A stretch of 64,000 nt of DNA from Flavobacterium sp. N3904 (GTDB lineage: Bacteria; Bacteroidota; Bacteroidia; Flavobacteriales; Flavobacteriaceae), in assembly GCF_025947305.1 (NCBI RefSeq), contig NZ_CP110009.1:1777501-1841500 (forward strand), given 5' to 3'. Made by a program: the position numbers and the translations under genes. This document shows, in pieces, positions 61,957 to 64,000 of the stretch (within the stretch, counting starts at the first letter, position 1; every line of letters begins with the position of its first letter). A model generated the notes under the pieces. That model was not told the DNA's origin. It did no database searches and saw nothing but the letters and a program-made list of their open reading frames with translations.

Positions 61957-62418
61957 ATGAAAAGAGGAATAGTACTGCTGTTGATTTTCGTTGCATCTTC
62001 GACATCCTTTGCACAAAGTGCGAGCAAAAAATTATCCGAATATAATTTGGAAAAAAAAGTTGCCATTCAAGGTTACGATCCCGTGTCTTATTTTAAACAA
62101 AATAAAGTTGTAAAAGGCAAAAAAGAAATTTCGGTTGCTTATGATGGAGTGATATATCAATTTTCGTCAGCCTCAAATAAAGAAATTTTCTCCAAAAGCC
62201 CAGCTTCTTTCGAGCCACAATATGGAGGTTGGTGTGCTTTTGCTATGGGAAGTTCTGGCGAGAAAGTCGAAATCAATCCTGAAACTTTTAAAATTATTGA
62301 TGGAAAATTGTATTTGTTTTATAATGCGTATTTCAACAATACCTTAAAAAGTTGGAATAAAGACGAAGCCAATTTGAAGGCAAAAGCTGACGCCAATTGG
62401 AAGAAATTTATAAAATAA
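61957..62418 (+). CDS. YHS domain-containing secreted protein
   Basis: A 153-residue exported protein from the ATG at 61957, where the signal peptide (ending SFAQS) begins normally with MKRG; the ATG at 61948 three codons upstream is also possible. YHS-type core: YDPVSYF, then VAYDGVIYQFSSASNKEIF and PQYGGWCAFAMG with one Cys, where YHS domains are thought to bind metal. It opens the P2 unit. Metal or haem-related periplasmic role possible, not shown. Confidence 0.87.
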   Translation: MKRGIVLLLIFVASSTSFAQSASKKLSEYNLEKKVAIQGYDPVSYFKQNKVVKGKKEISVAYDGVIYQFSSASNKEIFSKSPASFEPQYGGWCAFAMGSSGEKVEINPETFKIIDGKLYLFYNAYFNNTLKSWNKDEANLKAKADANWKKFIK

Positions 62419-62424
62419 GAAATT

Positions 62425-62814
62425 ATGAAAACATCAATTGGACAATGGTTATTTCAGCTAACTGCTGCAATCATTTTATTGCAAACGTTGTATTTTAAAT
62501 TCACGGGTGCCGAAGAAAGTGTTTATATTTTCTCTACCTTAGGAATAGAACCGTATGGCAGAATTGGATCTGGAATAGCCGAGTTAATCGCTGCTATTTT
62601 AATTCTGATTCCAAGAACAACTTGGTTAGGTGCATTAATGGGAGCAGGAGTAATGCTTGGCGCTATTTTATCACATCTTTTTGTATTGGGAATCGAGGTT
62701 AAAAATGATGGAGGCGAGTTGTTTATTTTAGCAATAATTACCTTTCTTTGTTGTGTTGCATTGATTTATTGGAATAAAAGTAAAATTATCAACCTCTTAA
62801 AATTGAAACTATAA
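62425..62814 (+). CDS. DoxX-like four-helix membrane protein
   Basis: A 129-residue inner-membrane protein with four hydrophobic segments (about 8-28, 45-65, 68-90 and 98-120), and the DoxX-like KFTGAEESVYIFSTLGIEPYGRIGSGIAEL (position about 24-53) after the first segment. DoxX family members are linked to thiol or quinone redox at the membrane. It follows the YHS gene by 6 nt. Confidence 0.82.
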   Translation: MKTSIGQWLFQLTAAIILLQTLYFKFTGAEESVYIFSTLGIEPYGRIGSGIAELIAAILILIPRTTWLGALMGAGVMLGAILSHLFVLGIEVKNDGGELFILAIITFLCCVALIYWNKSKIINLLKLKL

Positions 62815-62815
62815 T

Positions 62816-63304
62816 ATGCTAATTCCATCCATAAATAATAGCCTGGACGAACTGATTGAATTGCTCAATCAATTGTCTCAAGGGGAATATTCAAAATCTT
62901 GTTTTGAATTGAGTGGCGCCAGCATTGGTGAGCATACTCGACATATTATAGAAATGTTTCAGTGTTTGAATCGAAATTATGATTCCGGAATTGTAAATTA
63001 CGATAAAAGAGAGCGAAATGTTTTGATTGAAACCAATACGGATTTTGCAATTCAAATGATTTTGGATATCAAAAACAGCATTTCAAAGGATAATAAAAAT
63101 ATCGAATTACAACAAATAATTGATGGTAATGCTGTCCATATTCAAAGCAATTATTATCGAGAATTATTATATAATTTGGAACATTGCATTCATCATCAAG
63201 CTTTAATTAAAGTGGCGATTTTGAAATGCGAAAGCATAGTCGTTGATGATAATTTTGGAGTGGCTCGTTCTACAATTGAATATAGAAAACAATGTGTACA
63301 GTAA
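62816..63304 (+). CDS. DinB-like four-helix protein
   Basis: A 162-residue cytoplasmic protein with the DinB/YfiT-like pattern: SIGEHTRHIIEMF (His near 42 and 46) and LEHCIHHQALIK (about 131-142), giving the His triad that would bind a metal. Family members include thiol-dependent transferases, and several are stress-induced. It starts 1 nt after the DoxX-like gene and overlaps the next gene by 13 nt, so translation may be coupled. Confidence 0.85.
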   Translation: MLIPSINNSLDELIELLNQLSQGEYSKSCFELSGASIGEHTRHIIEMFQCLNRNYDSGIVNYDKRERNVLIETNTDFAIQMILDIKNSISKDNKNIELQQIIDGNAVHIQSNYYRELLYNLEHCIHHQALIKVAILKCESIVVDDNFGVARSTIEYRKQCVQ

Positions 63305-64000
63305 GTTTTGTTTGTTCCAATGATACCATTATCATTACCTCCAATCGTGATGAAAAAATAATCCGCCCAAGTGCTATTCCGCCAAAGAATTACACGTTGA
63401 ACGGAAAAAATATTATTTATCCAAAAGACTCCAAAGCTGGAGGAACTTGGTTTGTGGTGGATGAAAACGGAACGGTTTTGGTTTTATTAAACGGAGCCGA
63501 TGAAAAACATCAAGTGCAATTGCCATACCGTAAAAGCCGTGGTCAAATTGTTCTAGAAATGATAAGTAGCACTTCACCAAAGGAATTCTGGAATGAAATT
63601 GATTTAGAAAACATCGAGCCTTTTACCTTAGTTTTGTTTCAGGATAAGCAGCTTTTTCAATTGCGTTGGAATGGAGTCGAAAAAGCAACCTTAAATTTAG
63701 AGATTGATAAAAATTATATTTGGTCTTCTTCAACCCTTTATTCAAAAGCGATTCGGGAGCAGCGTTCAAGTTGGTTCTACACTTTTTTAGATGCCAATCC
63801 AGAAATTACAGAAGATAAAATGCTGCATTTTCATCGTTATACAGAAAATGGTAATGATGAAAACGGTTTGGTTATTAATAGAAACGATGAGTTGAAAACC
63901 TTGAGCATAACACAATCGGTTATCGAGAAAAACAAAGTTATGATTCATCATCTGGACTTGATAGCCGATAAAGAATATTCTAAAACATTTATTTCCATTT
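63292..64000 (+). CDS. NRDE family (TANGO2-like) protein, 3' end cut by the window
   Basis: The ATG at 63292 opens a frame that stays open to the window end (236 codons seen). The N-terminus reads MCTVSFVCSNDTIIITSNRDE, with the second-residue Cys and the NRDE motif that define the family; GGTWFVVDENGTVLVLLNG follows near residue 55. NRDE/TANGO2 proteins are N-terminal-nucleophile-like in fold, and eukaryotic TANGO2 has been linked to haem or lipid handling. It overlaps the DinB-like gene by 13 nt and is therefore in the P2 unit. The C-terminus is not visible. Confidence 0.87.
   Translation, partial: MCTVSFVCSNDTIIITSNRDEKIIRPSAIPPKNYTLNGKNIIYPKDSKAGGTWFVVDENGTVLVLLNGADEKHQVQLPYRKSRGQIVLEMISSTSPKEFWNEIDLENIEPFTLVLFQDKQLFQLRWNGVEKATLNLEIDKNYIWSSSTLYSKAIREQRSSWFYTFLDANPEITEDKMLHFHRYTENGNDENGLVINRNDELKTLSITQSVIEKNKVMIHHLDLIADKEYSKTFISI

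Overview
The window looks like chromosomal DNA of a Flavobacterium-type member of the Bacteroidota. The evidence is the AT-rich base composition, the 5S rRNA sequence, promoters of the TTG-N19-TAnnTTTG type used by this phylum, the type IX secretion and gliding genes porV, porU and gldJ, a SusC/SusD pair, and an enzyme carrying a type IX sorting tail. No insertion sequence, prophage, integrase or CRISPR array was seen.

Layout. 1-500: the 3' end of 23S rRNA, then 5S rRNA and its terminator. 700-5660: a small secreted protein, tRNA-Val(UAC), an amino-acid dehydrogenase of the glutamate dehydrogenase family, and a TonB-like protein convergent with an ExbB/ExbD pair; structured dispersed repeats lie in the gaps. 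5788-20083: housekeeping genes (folC; an MCE/Mla-type lipid transporter; an AsmA-like protein with miaE; a glycosyltransferase; an M1 aminopeptidase; pyruvate dehydrogenase E1-alpha and E2; cytidine deaminase). 20236-28467: porV and porU divergent from gldJ, followed by murF.

28509-54338 is the most specialised part: a polysaccharide utilisation locus. It has a membrane-spanning propeller/Y_Y_Y/LuxR-type regulator, then susC, susD, a surface glycan-binding lipoprotein, a GH16 endo-glucanase, an endonuclease/exonuclease/phosphatase-fold protein, two GH30 enzymes, two GH5 enzymes (one with a beta-trefoil and a type IX sorting domain), a GH3 beta-glucosidase and an SGNH-type esterase. An acyltransferase, a second GH3 and a Nudix-winged-helix regulator complete it. 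The enzyme set fits a mixed beta-1,3/beta-1,6-glucan such as laminarin or fungal wall glucan; this is inferred from families, not shown. The control DNA is well defined: two identical 17-bp direct repeats 33 bp apart upstream of susC, and a 38-bp imperfect palindrome before the Nudix regulator gene, whose Nudix box lacks the catalytic residues.

54474-64000: a tandem pair of chalcone-isomerase-fold secreted proteins, anmK, an acyl-CoA dehydrogenase, a Crp/Fnr regulator, and a run of small redox or stress-type genes (AhpD-like, NTF2-like, flavin-binding PNPOx-like, AraC regulator, YHS, DoxX-like, DinB-like, NRDE protein cut by the window end). The two transcription units on either side of the araC gene share an unusually similar promoter, suggesting a small regulon controlled by that AraC protein.
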